This document shows, in pieces, positions 1 through 7,621 of a stretch of DNA of 64,000 bases; within the stretch, counting starts at the first letter, position 1; each line of letters opens with the position of its first letter. Where the stretch lies: NCBI GenBank assembly GCA_034437215.1, contig DAOTVC010000077.1, positions 1 to 64,000 on the forward strand, read 5' to 3'. Source of the DNA: DAOTVC01 sp034437215 (lineage in GTDB: Bacteria > Chloroflexota > Anaerolineae > B4-G1 > SLSP01). Position numbers and translations under genes: made by a program. The notes beneath the pieces were generated by a model. The model did no database searches. It saw only the letters and a list, made by a program, of their open reading frames with translations, and was not told where the DNA came from.

Positions 1-842
1 CGGACGTCGCGGGGCTGCTGGAGGATCTGGAGCGCGCGGGGGAGCGGCTGCGCGCCGCCCGGCCCACGGCCGTCAACCTCTCCTACGCCATCGACCGGGT
101 GCTGGAGCGGGCGCGGAAGCCCGATCTGGAGACGGTCGAGGCGGTGCGGGAGGCGCTGCTCGAGGAAGCCCACGCCATCTACGAGGACGAGCGGCAGGCC
201 AACCGCCGCATCGGCGAGCACTCCCTGGAGCTGGTGCCCCAGGGGGCCTCCATCATCCACCACTGCAACACCGGCGCCCTGGCGACGGGCGCCTACGGGA
301 CGGCGCTGGGCGTCATCCGCGCGGCCCACGAGGCGGGCAAGGAGATCTTCGCCTACGTCGACGAGACCCGGCCCCGCCTGCAGGGGGCGCGGCTGACCAC
401 CTGGGAGCTCCAGCGGCTGGGCGTCCCCCACGCCGTGATCGTCGACGGGGCCTCCGGGCACGTGATGCGCACCCACGGTGTCCACCTCTGCGTCGTCGGC
501 GCCGACCGCATCGTCGCCAACGGCGACACCGCCAACAAGATCGGGACCTACAACCTGGCCCTCGCCGCCCAGGCCCACGGCGTCGCCTTCTACGTCGCCG
601 CCCCCACCAGCACCATCGATCTCGCCACCCCCTCCGGGGACGCCATCGAGATCGAGCAGCGGCCCGATGAGGAGGTCACCCACGTGGGCGGGGTGCAGAT
701 CACGCCCGACGGGGCCGAGGTTCGCAACCCCGCCTTCGACGTGACCCCCGCCTCCTACATCTCCGCCATCATCACCGAGCGGGGCATCGCCTACCCGCCC
801 TACGAGATGAGCCTGCGCCGGCTGGTGCGGGGAGGGGAGTAG
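1..842 (+). CDS. mtnA: S-methyl-5-thioribose-1-phosphate isomerase, 5' partial
   Basis: The frame is already open at base 3, so the N-terminus lies outside the window; 279 residues are visible of a family usually near 345. The enzyme converts methylthioribose-1-phosphate to methylthioribulose-1-phosphate in cytoplasmic methionine salvage. Recognisable motifs are RPTAVNLSYAID near the visible start, HCNTGALATGAYGTALG carrying the family's catalytic cysteine, and GADRIVANGDTANKIGT carrying its catalytic aspartate. The C-terminus (ITERGIAYPPYE) is intact. Two bases separate its stop from the next gene, so the two are probably cotranscribed. The paralogous eIF2B-like family is a less likely alternative because the MtnA catalytic blocks are complete. 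Confidence 0.93.
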   Translation, partial: DVAGLLEDLERAGERLRAARPTAVNLSYAIDRVLERARKPDLETVEAVREALLEEAHAIYEDERQANRRIGEHSLELVPQGASIIHHCNTGALATGAYGTALGVIRAAHEAGKEIFAYVDETRPRLQGARLTTWELQRLGVPHAVIVDGASGHVMRTHGVHLCVVGADRIVANGDTANKIGTYNLALAAQAHGVAFYVAAPTSTIDLATPSGDAIEIEQRPDEEVTHVGGVQITPDGAEVRNPAFDVTPASYISAIITERGIAYPPYEMSLRRLVRGGE

Positions 843-844
843 GC

Positions 845-1672
845 GTGGATCTGCTGCGGGGGCCTGGAGAGCCGCCCCGGATCGTCGCCCACCGGGGGGC
901 CAGCGATCTGGCGCCCGAGAACACGCTGGCGGCCTTCGAGCGGGCGCGGGAGGACGGCGCCGACATCATCGAGCTGGACGTTCAGGTGAGCCGTGACGGC
1001 GAGGTCGTCGTCTTCCACGACGAGAGCGTCGAGCGCACCACCGGCGGCCGCGGGCGGATCTCCGACTTGACCCTGGAGGAGCTGCGCGCCCTCGACGCCG
1101 GGAGCTGGTTCGCTCCCCGCTTCGCCGGGGAACCCATCCCCACCTTGGGGGAGGTGCTGGCCTGGAACGCGGAGGGGGAGGTGGGGCTCTTTCTGGAGCT
1201 GAAGTACGATCGCGCGCAGCCGGAGCTCGATCCCCGCCTGGTGCCCGCCGTCGTGGACCTGGTGCGCGAGTACGACCTCGTGGAGCGGGTGGCCCTCATC
1301 TCCTTCCGCACCCGGCCGCTCTTGGAGGCGCTTGCCCTCCTGCCGGCCCTGACCCTGGGGCCCATGGACCGGCGCGACCCCTGGGGGCAGCGCTGGGCCT
1401 GGCTCACCCGCGGTCTGCCCTGGCTGGTCCACTTCCAGGCGCTGCGGCGGCGCCTCCTGCGCCCCTTGCGCTGGACCCGGGAGGTGGGCGGCACGATGCT
1501 CTCCCCCAACGTGGCCCTGGTGACCCCCGTCCTCGTCGAGGCGTCCCACGAGCTGGGGATCCCCGTCTGTCCGGGCGGCTTCCGGTGGGACTACCCGCGG
1601 ATGATCGCCATGGGCGTGGATACTATCTCCTCGAACGACCCGCGGGCGCTGCGGGAGCGCTACCTGGAGTAA
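845..1672 (+). CDS. glycerophosphodiester phosphodiesterase
   Basis: A 275-residue GDPD-fold protein that should hydrolyse glycerophosphodiesters to glycerol-3-phosphate and an alcohol. Catalytic residues visible are His16 in HRGASDLAPENT, the metal ligands Glu43 and Asp45 in ELDVQVSRDG, and His58 in VVFHDES. No signal peptide is seen, so it is probably cytoplasmic (UgpQ-like). The GTG start lies two bases after the mtnA stop, which suggests one transcript, although the two functions are not obviously linked. Confidence 0.9.
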   Translation: MDLLRGPGEPPRIVAHRGASDLAPENTLAAFERAREDGADIIELDVQVSRDGEVVVFHDESVERTTGGRGRISDLTLEELRALDAGSWFAPRFAGEPIPTLGEVLAWNAEGEVGLFLELKYDRAQPELDPRLVPAVVDLVREYDLVERVALISFRTRPLLEALALLPALTLGPMDRRDPWGQRWAWLTRGLPWLVHFQALRRRLLRPLRWTREVGGTMLSPNVALVTPVLVEASHELGIPVCPGGFRWDYPRMIAMGVDTISSNDPRALRERYLE

Positions 1673-1685
1673 CTTCGGGAATCGC

Positions 1686-2822
1686 CTACCAGAAGGAGAG
1701 CTGGCGGGCGGGCCGCTTGCCGTCGAGGAGCACGTAGGGCGCGGCCCGCTTCGTGGAGATCCCCAGCTTGCTCAGATCGCTGAGGTCTCGCAGGGTGCCT
1801 GCCCGCCGTGCCGCCAGCACCTTCTCCGCCCCCCTGGGCCCGATCCCCGGCACCCGCAGGATGCTCTCCCGCTCCGCCGTGTTCACCTCGACGGGGGCCT
1901 CGGTCAGGTTTGCCCGCGCCCAGGCGAGCTTGGGGTCCTCGTGGCGGGGCAGGTTGCCGTCGGGGTTGAAGGGGAGCTCCTCGACGTCGAAGCTGTAGTC
2001 CCGCAGGAGGAAGGAGGCCTGGTAGAGGCGGTGCTCCCGCAGGGGTGGGTTGGGGGCGTGCCCCTGCAGGGGGGTGTCGGAGATGGGGTGGAAGCCGCTG
2101 AAATAGGCGCGCGCCAGCCCTAACCGGCGGTGTAGATAGGCGGTGGTCAGCAGGAGCTCGACGTCGCTCTCGTCGGCGGCGCCCACCACGAACTGGGTGG
2201 TGGTGCTGGGGCCCCGTCCTCCCTGGGCCTGCCGCAGCTCCTCGACCCAGGCCAGGCGCTGCAGCAGCTCCTCGGTGAAGACCTTGTGGGGGGCCAGCTT
2301 GGCGAGGCGCTTGTCGTTGGGCGCCTCCAGGTTGACCGAGAGGCGGTCGGCCAGCGCCATCCCCGCCGCGATCTGGTCGCGCTCGGCCCCCGGCATGATC
2401 TTGAGGTGCAGGTAGCCGCGGAAGTGGTAGCGCTTCCGCAGGATCTCGGCGGTGTCCAGCAGCCGGTCCTGCGTCCGCGGTCCCCCGCCCACCAGCCCCG
2501 AGCTGAGGAAGATCCCGTCGACGATGCCGTTGCGGTGGAGCCGGAGGAAGAGGTGGGCCAGCTCGTCGGGCGTGAAGGTGGCCCGGCGGAAGTCCCGCCC
2601 GCTGCGGAAGGGGCAGTAGTAGCAGTCGCGCTCGCAGGAGGAGGAGAGGAGGGATTTGAGGATGGGCACCCGGCCCTTGGGCGTCGCCGCGTAGTGGACG
2701 CAGCCGCTGAGCTCCTCGGGCGCGCGGGGCGCGGGCAGGGGTTGGCCCAGCGGGTTGACGTCCTCGGCCGGCTCGAAGCGCGCGGCCTCTCCCAGTAGTT
2801 TGAGCTTTGCCAGTGAATCCAC
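1686..2822 (-). CDS. putative DNA modification/repair radical SAM protein with helix-hairpin-helix
   Basis: A 378-residue protein resembling the radical-SAM family that is usually paired with a uracil-DNA glycosylase-like protein. A CX3CX2C cluster (C63, C67, C70 in CERDCYYC) would bind the 4Fe-4S centre. The last 60 residues hold a helix-hairpin-helix motif (VPGIGPRGAEKVLAARR) typical of DNA-binding proteins. The GTG start follows GGAGGGG at good spacing. The gene converges on the GDPD gene with a 13-bp gap. No glycosylase partner is visible on the downstream side or elsewhere in the window. The biochemical activity of the family is, to my knowledge, not established. Confidence 0.82.
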   Translation of the reverse strand: MDSLAKLKLLGEAARFEPAEDVNPLGQPLPAPRAPEELSGCVHYAATPKGRVPILKSLLSSSCERDCYYCPFRSGRDFRRATFTPDELAHLFLRLHRNGIVDGIFLSSGLVGGGPRTQDRLLDTAEILRKRYHFRGYLHLKIMPGAERDQIAAGMALADRLSVNLEAPNDKRLAKLAPHKVFTEELLQRLAWVEELRQAQGGRGPSTTTQFVVGAADESDVELLLTTAYLHRRLGLARAYFSGFHPISDTPLQGHAPNPPLREHRLYQASFLLRDYSFDVEELPFNPDGNLPRHEDPKLAWARANLTEAPVEVNTAERESILRVPGIGPRGAEKVLAARRAGTLRDLSDLSKLGISTKRAAPYVLLDGKRPARQLSFW

Positions 2823-2857
2823 GCCACCCCTCCTGCTTCTGAATGGGACAGACTTCT

Positions 2858-2887
2858 ATAGTATTTCTAGGCTCAGTATACGCACAA
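2858..2887 (-). promoter_or_regulatory. predicted promoter of the radical SAM gene
   Basis: On the - strand TTGTGC (2882-2887) and TACTAT (2858-2863) are separated by 18 bp, about 36 bp upstream of the GTG start. The -35 box is imperfect. Prediction from sequence only. Confidence 0.4.
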
Positions 2888-2936
2888 ATGTTCTAAAGTC
2901 AAAGTTGGAGGCCGGCGGTTGATACGCTCTCGGTTG

Positions 2937-2952
2937 ACCGAACCTGTTCGGT
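2937..2952. promoter_or_regulatory. 16-bp perfect palindrome, operator-like
   Basis: ACCGAAC-CT-GTTCGGT has 7-bp arms around a 2-bp spacer. It lies upstream of the divergently placed radical SAM promoter. The GAAC/GTTC half-sites recall LexA boxes, but the 2-bp spacer does not match the usual 4-bp one. It may be an operator for an unidentified dimeric regulator. Confidence 0.25.
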
Positions 2953-3486
2953 GCCCCATCCCCCAACCCCTTTCCCCACGTTGAGGACAGCATTACTGCG
3001 GGATGCTACGCGTGGGGAAGCGGGCGTTTCCTTAAGCGATTTGTGCACGCCGCTGATGGGGTTTAAGAAAATGAGGGGGTGACACCGGTGCAGGCTCTAT
3101 GACCCGATTTCATAACAGCCCGGCTCATACACGCGCACTGCCCTGGCCCAGGGGGCCAACGGTCCACGGGAAGTACGCTACTGGGGCCTGCGCGGGCGCC
3201 AACTCGCTCTCTGCGTCGGCGGAGGACGACGCCCGGCGCGCGCAGCGCGCCCCAGGGAGGGACTTCAGTCCCGTCACACCTCGCGTCAAAGCGCCCTACT
3301 TTGGCCCGCTCCACGCACGGAGCGGGCTTAAGCGCGTGAGGGCCGGGGTCTCATGCAGGGGGCGCACGTGATCATGCGCCCCCTGCCTTCGCTGCTGCAA
3401 GGGCGATTCCGCCGGGTTGCAGCCGGTGCGCCTTCTTACCACAAACAAACCTTTTTACACTCTGTCCGCCCATGACTACCTTCCTA
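2953..3486. other. gene-poor stretch with a cluster of hairpins
   Basis: No convincing ORF is present. Stems cluster in the second half: GGGACT/AGTCCC (3257-3270), GCCCGCTCC/GGAGCGGGC with a 6-nt loop (3304-3327), and a perfect 12-bp stem GCAGGGGGCGCA/TGCGCCCCCTGC with an 8-nt loop (3355-3386). None is followed by a T-run. They could be REP-like palindromes or a structured RNA. Confidence 0.4.
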
Positions 3487-3515
3487 TTGTTGCGGGCGCG
3501 CTGAACTGTTAAAAT
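3487..3515 (+). promoter_or_regulatory. predicted sigma70-type promoter of the pilin gene
   Basis: TTGTTG (3487-3492) and TAAAAT (3510-3515) are separated by 17 bp, about 41 bp before the start codon. The region is AT-rich compared with its surroundings. Confidence 0.5.
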
Positions 3516-3556
3516 GAAGAATGATACATCATTGCACAGAAGCGTGGAGGTGAACG

Positions 3557-3712
3557 ATGCTTTGGTTACCGCGTGAAGAGGGACAGGGACTCGCGGAGTA
3601 TGGTCTTATCCTGGTGTTGGTTGCCGTCGTCGTGGTTGTTATCGTGGCGGTGCTCGGCGACCAGGTTTCCGCTTTTTTTAGTCAGGTCACGTCTGCTATC
3701 CCTGTAGACTGA
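3557..3712 (+). CDS. Flp/Fap-type (type IVb) pilin
   Basis: A 51-residue protein, too short for most gene callers. It has a short charged leader, then EEGQGLAEYGL, then a wholly hydrophobic Val/Ile/Leu stretch (residues 17-33) and a short polar tail. This is the layout of Flp prepilins: cleavage after Gly9 would leave Glu at +5 and Tyr at +6 (QGLAEY), as expected for TadV-type prepilin peptidases. GGAGG precedes the ATG at good spacing, and a strong hairpin follows the stop. No Tad secretion or peptidase genes are nearby, so the assembly machinery must be elsewhere. Confidence 0.85.
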   Translation: MLWLPREEGQGLAEYGLILVLVAVVVVVIVAVLGDQVSAFFSQVTSAIPVD

Positions 3713-3731
3713 TTCTTCATCGAACAGCACC

Positions 3732-3760
3732 GAACCCCCTCCCGATGCAGGAGGGGGTTC
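3732..3760. terminator. bidirectional terminator-like hairpin
   Basis: A perfect 11-bp stem GAACCCCCTCC/GGAGGGGGTTC with a 7-nt loop sits between the convergent pilin and GH57 genes, 19 bp after the pilin stop. There is no strong T-run on either side. Confidence 0.65.
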
Positions 3761-3780
3761 GACGTTCCTGCTTCTCGTGA

Positions 3781-6700
3781 CTATTCGGGCGAGATCATGG
3801 GAACCTGTGCGAAGTCCCCCGGTTCCAGCCCCTCGAGCTCCTCGGCGGAGGTGTAGGCGCTCAGGAAGGACTCCTGGCTGCCCTCCGCTCCCTCGGGCCA
3901 GACCAGGTCGAGGATGCGGGTGTGACTGGCGTCCTCCGGGGCGCCGCCGAAGCGCCACTGCTCGGCGGTGGGGGCCACGTCCCGCACCCGCCAGACGCCC
4001 GCGGCGGGGAAGCCCTCCTGCCCCAGGACGACCGCCGCGTAGGACCAGTTCTCCGGGTCATCGCCCAGCACCGCCTTGGGCACCTTGACGGTGATCTTGC
4101 TCTGCCCCGGATCGGCGATGATGGTCAGCTCCGTGTCCACCTCGGTGGGGGCCTCCTCACCGGGCACGAAGAGCCCGGGCGTCCACCCCTCGACCCAGAT
4201 GGCGTAGTCCCACGCGTGCTCCTCGGTCAGCGCGGCGTTGCGCCCCGGCAGGAGCATCCGGGCTCCACTGGTGGGCCCGTCCTTGTCGATGTAGATGTCC
4301 ACCGTCTGGATGGAGAGGCCATTGGGGGAGTCCCAGACGTTCTCCAGCGGCCCGGCGAGGGTCAGGCGGAAGACGACGTTGTTCTCGTCGTAGCCCACGC
4401 TGAAGGAGCGCGCGTCGAAGGCGCCGGGCTGGAAGACGGCGTCCTGGGGGTAGGTGTAGGTGCCGGGGCCGAAGTCATCGCCCTCGGGGTCGGTCACCGC
4501 GAGGACCTCGGTGGTGAGCCCCAGGTCGGGCACGACGATGACCGCCGGCCCCTGCGAGGGCAGGACCTGCTGGTCGCTCTGCGCCTCGGTGGTGCCCTGG
4601 CTCAGGACGAGGCGCATCTGGAGGCGGTCGCCGCTGTCGAGGGTGGTGCCGGTGCCGTCGTCGGTGGGAGCCAACGTGCTGAGGGGCACGGCGCTCTCCA
4701 GTGTCCGCCCCTGGACGGCGACCTCCAGCTCCTCGACGGCGACGGTCTCCGTCGGCACCCACGCCTCCCCATCGAAGGTACTGAAGGTGACGCCGGTCAG
4801 CTCGGCGTTGTTGCCGAAGGTGAACTCCAGGAGGCGCGTGGCGCCGAAGCCCAGGTAGCCCGTGGTGCCGCCCCAGCGGGAGAAGGCGCTCGCGTCCCCG
4901 CCTCCGGGCGCCCGCAGGTAGAAGCCGACGGTGCTCCGGCAGTCCGGGTTGCCGCCGCAGGTGGTCAGGGCGGCCCACTCGGCAGCCGCTTCCACCCGCA
5001 GATAGAGGTTCCGGGCGTCGAAGCCGTAGTAGAGGCTCTCCAGGGGCTGGTCGCCCGCCGCCATGGCGCCGCCGGAGGTCATGTAGTAGCCGGCGGCGTC
5101 CCACTCGCCGGCGGTCACCGCACCGTCGATGGTGGGCGTGATGAGAGCGGTCGCCGCGGCCTCGGGGGAGGCGGGGCTCTCGGCGATGATGGGGACGCTC
5201 AACCAATCGGGCGGGCTCTCCTCCAGCGTCACGTAGACCTGCTTGAGGGTGTCCCGGAACTGGCGGTCGAAGTCCTCGTCGGAGCCGGAATTCTGGTCCG
5301 CTCCATACCACCAGAACCAGTCGGAGCCCTCGGCGATGTACATCAGGGTGCGGGCCTCCTCCAACGCCTCCTCGCTGGGAGGCTCGCGCACCCCGGTCAC
5401 GTATTTCTGGAAGTCCTCGCGCACCCGGCGCAGGTAGTCCCAGGCCCGGTTCTCCTCGTCCTCCCCGATCCAGGTGGAGAAGTCGTGGCTGATCCAGGAG
5501 CCGGGCCAGAGATCCGCGATCTCCCGGCTGGGCTCCTCGGGGAACATCTCCAGGTACTCGGAGGGGGTGACGGTGACGATGCTCTCGTCCTCCGCGAGCT
5601 TCTCGTAGAGGGTGTGGAGGAACTCCTTGCCGTCGTTCTCGTAGTGCTCCCAGGCGTTCTCGCCGTCGAGGATGACGGTGACGAGGTTGGGCCCCTCCGC
5701 CCCCTGGGCCTCCAGCTGCTCGCGGATGGCGTGGATGCGGTTGATGAAGTCGGTGGAGGCCGCGTCGCCCGGCTGCCCCGAGTAGGTGAAGCCCACCTTG
5801 TCGGAGATGACGACGTCACGGAAGACCATGGCGACGGGGATGCCGTCGCCGCCCACGACGGTGTAGGGGCGGTAGAGGGCGTCGGCTTCCACGACGGTGT
5901 CGTTCAGATCGCGCTGGAAGCCGTCCATCTCCAGCGACTTGGCCAACACGCCCTCGTCGGAGGCCATCCACCGGATGCCGGCGCGCCCCACCATGTTGAC
6001 GATCTCCTGGGCGACGGAGCCCTCGGCGGGCCACATGCCCCGGGGGTCCTGTTCGAAGTGGTCGCGGTAGAGCTCCACCCCTCGCTCTACCTGCGCCACG
6101 GCGTCCTGACCGTAGCGGAAGGGGGGGACGGGGAGGTTGGCGCCGGGCATGGCGACCTGGGCGAGGTTAGTGTCGACGAGCAGGGGCAGGATAGGGTGGG
6201 CGAAGGGGGTCATGGTGATCTCGATCTGCCCGGCGTCCTGCAGCGCATCGTGGACGGGGATCACCTCGCGGATGAGGCGGAGGTGCTCCTGGAGCACCAC
6301 CTCCTTCTCCTCCTCGGTGAAGTCCCGCTCCTTCTCGACCAGGGCGTTTAGAGGCTCCTCCGCCAGCCAGGCCGGGTCCGTCCAGCCCAGATTGAAGAGC
6401 AGCTGGAGGTCGCGGAAGTCCTGCGTGCTCCAGCCGCCCGCGAGGGCCTCCTCGACCGCTGCTTCGTCGGCGGGACGCATCCCCTGCAGCTCCGCGTAGC
6501 GCGGGAAGCGGGCGATGATCTTGGGGTTGATGTCGAAGAAGTAGCGGAGGATGAAGCGTTTCTCCTCCTCGGTCAGCTCCTCGGCCGGGATCTCCGTGTG
6601 GACCCAGTAGGCGTCCTGCGCCCCGGCGGCCAGGTCGTCGATCTGGCGGATGAGACTGGGGGTCAGGTTGAAGGCGACGTGGACGTCGGGGTACTCCTCG

Positions 6701-6981
6701 ACCATCGCCGCCATGTCGACGTAGTCCTTGGCTGCGTGCAGGCGCACCCAGGGCTTGGCGTAGATGCCCGTCTCGGGATCCTTGTAGTAGACGGGCTGAT
6801 GCTGGTGCCAGATGATCGCCAGGTAGAGCACGTCCTCCGGCGAGGGTGTCTCCTCCACCTGGAGTGTCGGGGCGGGGGCCGGAGGTTGCTCGGCGGGCGT
6901 GGGAGTGGGCGTCGGGGTGGGCTCACACGCCGTCACCAGGAAGACCAGCAGCAGAATTAGGTACAGCCATCGTTTGCGCAT
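3781..6981 (-). CDS. GH57 glycoside hydrolase lipoprotein with glucodextranase C-like domain
   Basis: A 1066-residue secreted lipoprotein: signal peptide with lipobox LVTAC (Cys19), then a Pro-Thr linker. Residues about 50-560 form a GH57 alpha-amylase/4-alpha-glucanotransferase-type barrel, seen from IIWHQHQPVYY, FNLTPSLIRQ, MWPAEGSVAQEI and IRWMASDEGVL. A beta-rich DOMON-like segment follows (near ITPTIDGAVTAGEWDAAGYY), and the last roughly 230 residues resemble the C-terminal domain of glucodextranase/SLH-linked amylopullulanases. The protein probably degrades alpha-glucans at the outer face of the membrane. RBS GGAGGAACG precedes the ATG. The exact substrate cannot be read from sequence. 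Confidence 0.88.
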   Translation of the reverse strand: MRKRWLYLILLLVFLVTACEPTPTPTPTPAEQPPAPAPTLQVEETPSPEDVLYLAIIWHQHQPVYYKDPETGIYAKPWVRLHAAKDYVDMAAMVEEYPDVHVAFNLTPSLIRQIDDLAAGAQDAYWVHTEIPAEELTEEEKRFILRYFFDINPKIIARFPRYAELQGMRPADEAAVEEALAGGWSTQDFRDLQLLFNLGWTDPAWLAEEPLNALVEKERDFTEEEKEVVLQEHLRLIREVIPVHDALQDAGQIEITMTPFAHPILPLLVDTNLAQVAMPGANLPVPPFRYGQDAVAQVERGVELYRDHFEQDPRGMWPAEGSVAQEIVNMVGRAGIRWMASDEGVLAKSLEMDGFQRDLNDTVVEADALYRPYTVVGGDGIPVAMVFRDVVISDKVGFTYSGQPGDAASTDFINRIHAIREQLEAQGAEGPNLVTVILDGENAWEHYENDGKEFLHTLYEKLAEDESIVTVTPSEYLEMFPEEPSREIADLWPGSWISHDFSTWIGEDEENRAWDYLRRVREDFQKYVTGVREPPSEEALEEARTLMYIAEGSDWFWWYGADQNSGSDEDFDRQFRDTLKQVYVTLEESPPDWLSVPIIAESPASPEAAATALITPTIDGAVTAGEWDAAGYYMTSGGAMAAGDQPLESLYYGFDARNLYLRVEAAAEWAALTTCGGNPDCRSTVGFYLRAPGGGDASAFSRWGGTTGYLGFGATRLLEFTFGNNAELTGVTFSTFDGEAWVPTETVAVEELEVAVQGRTLESAVPLSTLAPTDDGTGTTLDSGDRLQMRLVLSQGTTEAQSDQQVLPSQGPAVIVVPDLGLTTEVLAVTDPEGDDFGPGTYTYPQDAVFQPGAFDARSFSVGYDENNVVFRLTLAGPLENVWDSPNGLSIQTVDIYIDKDGPTSGARMLLPGRNAALTEEHAWDYAIWVEGWTPGLFVPGEEAPTEVDTELTIIADPGQSKITVKVPKAVLGDDPENWSYAAVVLGQEGFPAAGVWRVRDVAPTAEQWRFGGAPEDASHTRILDLVWPEGAEGSQESFLSAYTSAEELEGLEPGDFAQVPMISPE

Positions 6982-7023
6982 CGTTCCTCCTTCGTAAGTT
7001 GGGGTAGTAGTGCTGCACCTTCG

Positions 7024-7029
7024 ATTATA
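7024..7029 (-). promoter_or_regulatory. predicted -10 element of the GH57 gene
   Basis: A perfect TATAAT on the - strand lies 42 bp upstream of the GH57 start. The matching -35 (TATTTT, 17 bp further) is weak. Confidence 0.45.
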
Positions 7030-7050
7030 GCATGCTTCTCCTTATGAAAA

Positions 7051-7120
7051 TAAGTCCAAAGTCCAAAGTCGAAAGTCAAACATCGAAAGCCAGAAGTCCA
7101 ACGTCGAAAGTCAAAGGTCG
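7051..7120. repeat. degenerate heptamer array (AAAGTCN)
   Basis: Ten successive 7-bp units match AAAGTC(C/G/A) with point changes, for example AAAGTCC, AAAGTCG, AAAGTCA, AACATCG, AAAGCCA. The 7-bp period is exact across 70 bp. It lies just upstream of the GH57 promoter. Confidence 0.75.
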
Positions 7121-7125
7121 AAGGG

Positions 7126-7462
7126 TTGGCTCCGCTGAAAAAGATCTCTTACCACGGAGATCACGGAGATTTTTGAAGTTAAACTTGACTCTCCTGAAAG
7201 AACCACGAAACTCACGCAAAGGCGCCAAGAACGCAAAGAAAATCAAGTTTAATATGATATTCCTGAATCCTATAGAGCATAAACTTAATCTTATGCATGT
7301 GTAATTTAAAAATCTTGGCGCCCTTTGCGGCTTGGTGTGAGGCCTAACCTTTTTTTCAGTGAAGCCAAACTTAATATCTCCATGATTCTCTCCGTGATTT
7401 TCTCAGTGTTCTCTGTGTCCTCCGTGGTTAAATAGGGTTCTTTCAGTAGAGCCAAGGGTTCC
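7126..7462. repeat. long imperfect inverted repeat
   Basis: The left arm carries in order TTGGCTC, CTGAAA, ACCACGGAG, CACGGAGA, CTGAAA, CACGCAAAGG, CGCCAAG. The reverse complement of the right arm carries the same words in the same order. Arms are roughly 130-160 bp around a short AT-rich centre (about 7260-7305). No protein is encoded. It may be a non-autonomous element or two inverted copies of an interspersed repeat. Confidence 0.6.
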
Positions 7463-7486
7463 TTGAATAAGTATAGGATGCGTGTT

Positions 7487-7521
7487 CCCTTATCCCTTAT
7501 CCCTTATCCCTTATCCCTGAT
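7487..7521. repeat. heptamer tandem repeat (CCCTTAT)
   Basis: Four exact CCCTTAT units are followed by one CCCTGAT and further degenerate copies. It lies about 100 bp upstream of the nucleotidyltransferase gene. No other signal was found between this array and that gene except a TACAAT at 7578-7583 that could be a -10 box. Confidence 0.75.
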
Positions 7522-7621
7522 CCCCCAGCCCTGATCCCTTCCCCTCTTCCCCACTTCGGCAGCGCCCCAATCTGTGTTACAATGCCTGACGAGATACCAG
7601 AGTCGTGTGGGGAGGCGCAGG

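Noticed and set aside
3099..3371. Small ORFs in the hairpin-rich region
   Set aside because: They overlap on both strands, follow palindromes and have no ribosome site or family resemblance.
3922..6351. An 809-codon open frame on the + strand within the GH57 gene
   Set aside because: It is antisense to a gene with clear GH57 motifs, and its translation is low-complexity Gly/Val/Arg/Glu typical of GC-rich antisense frames.
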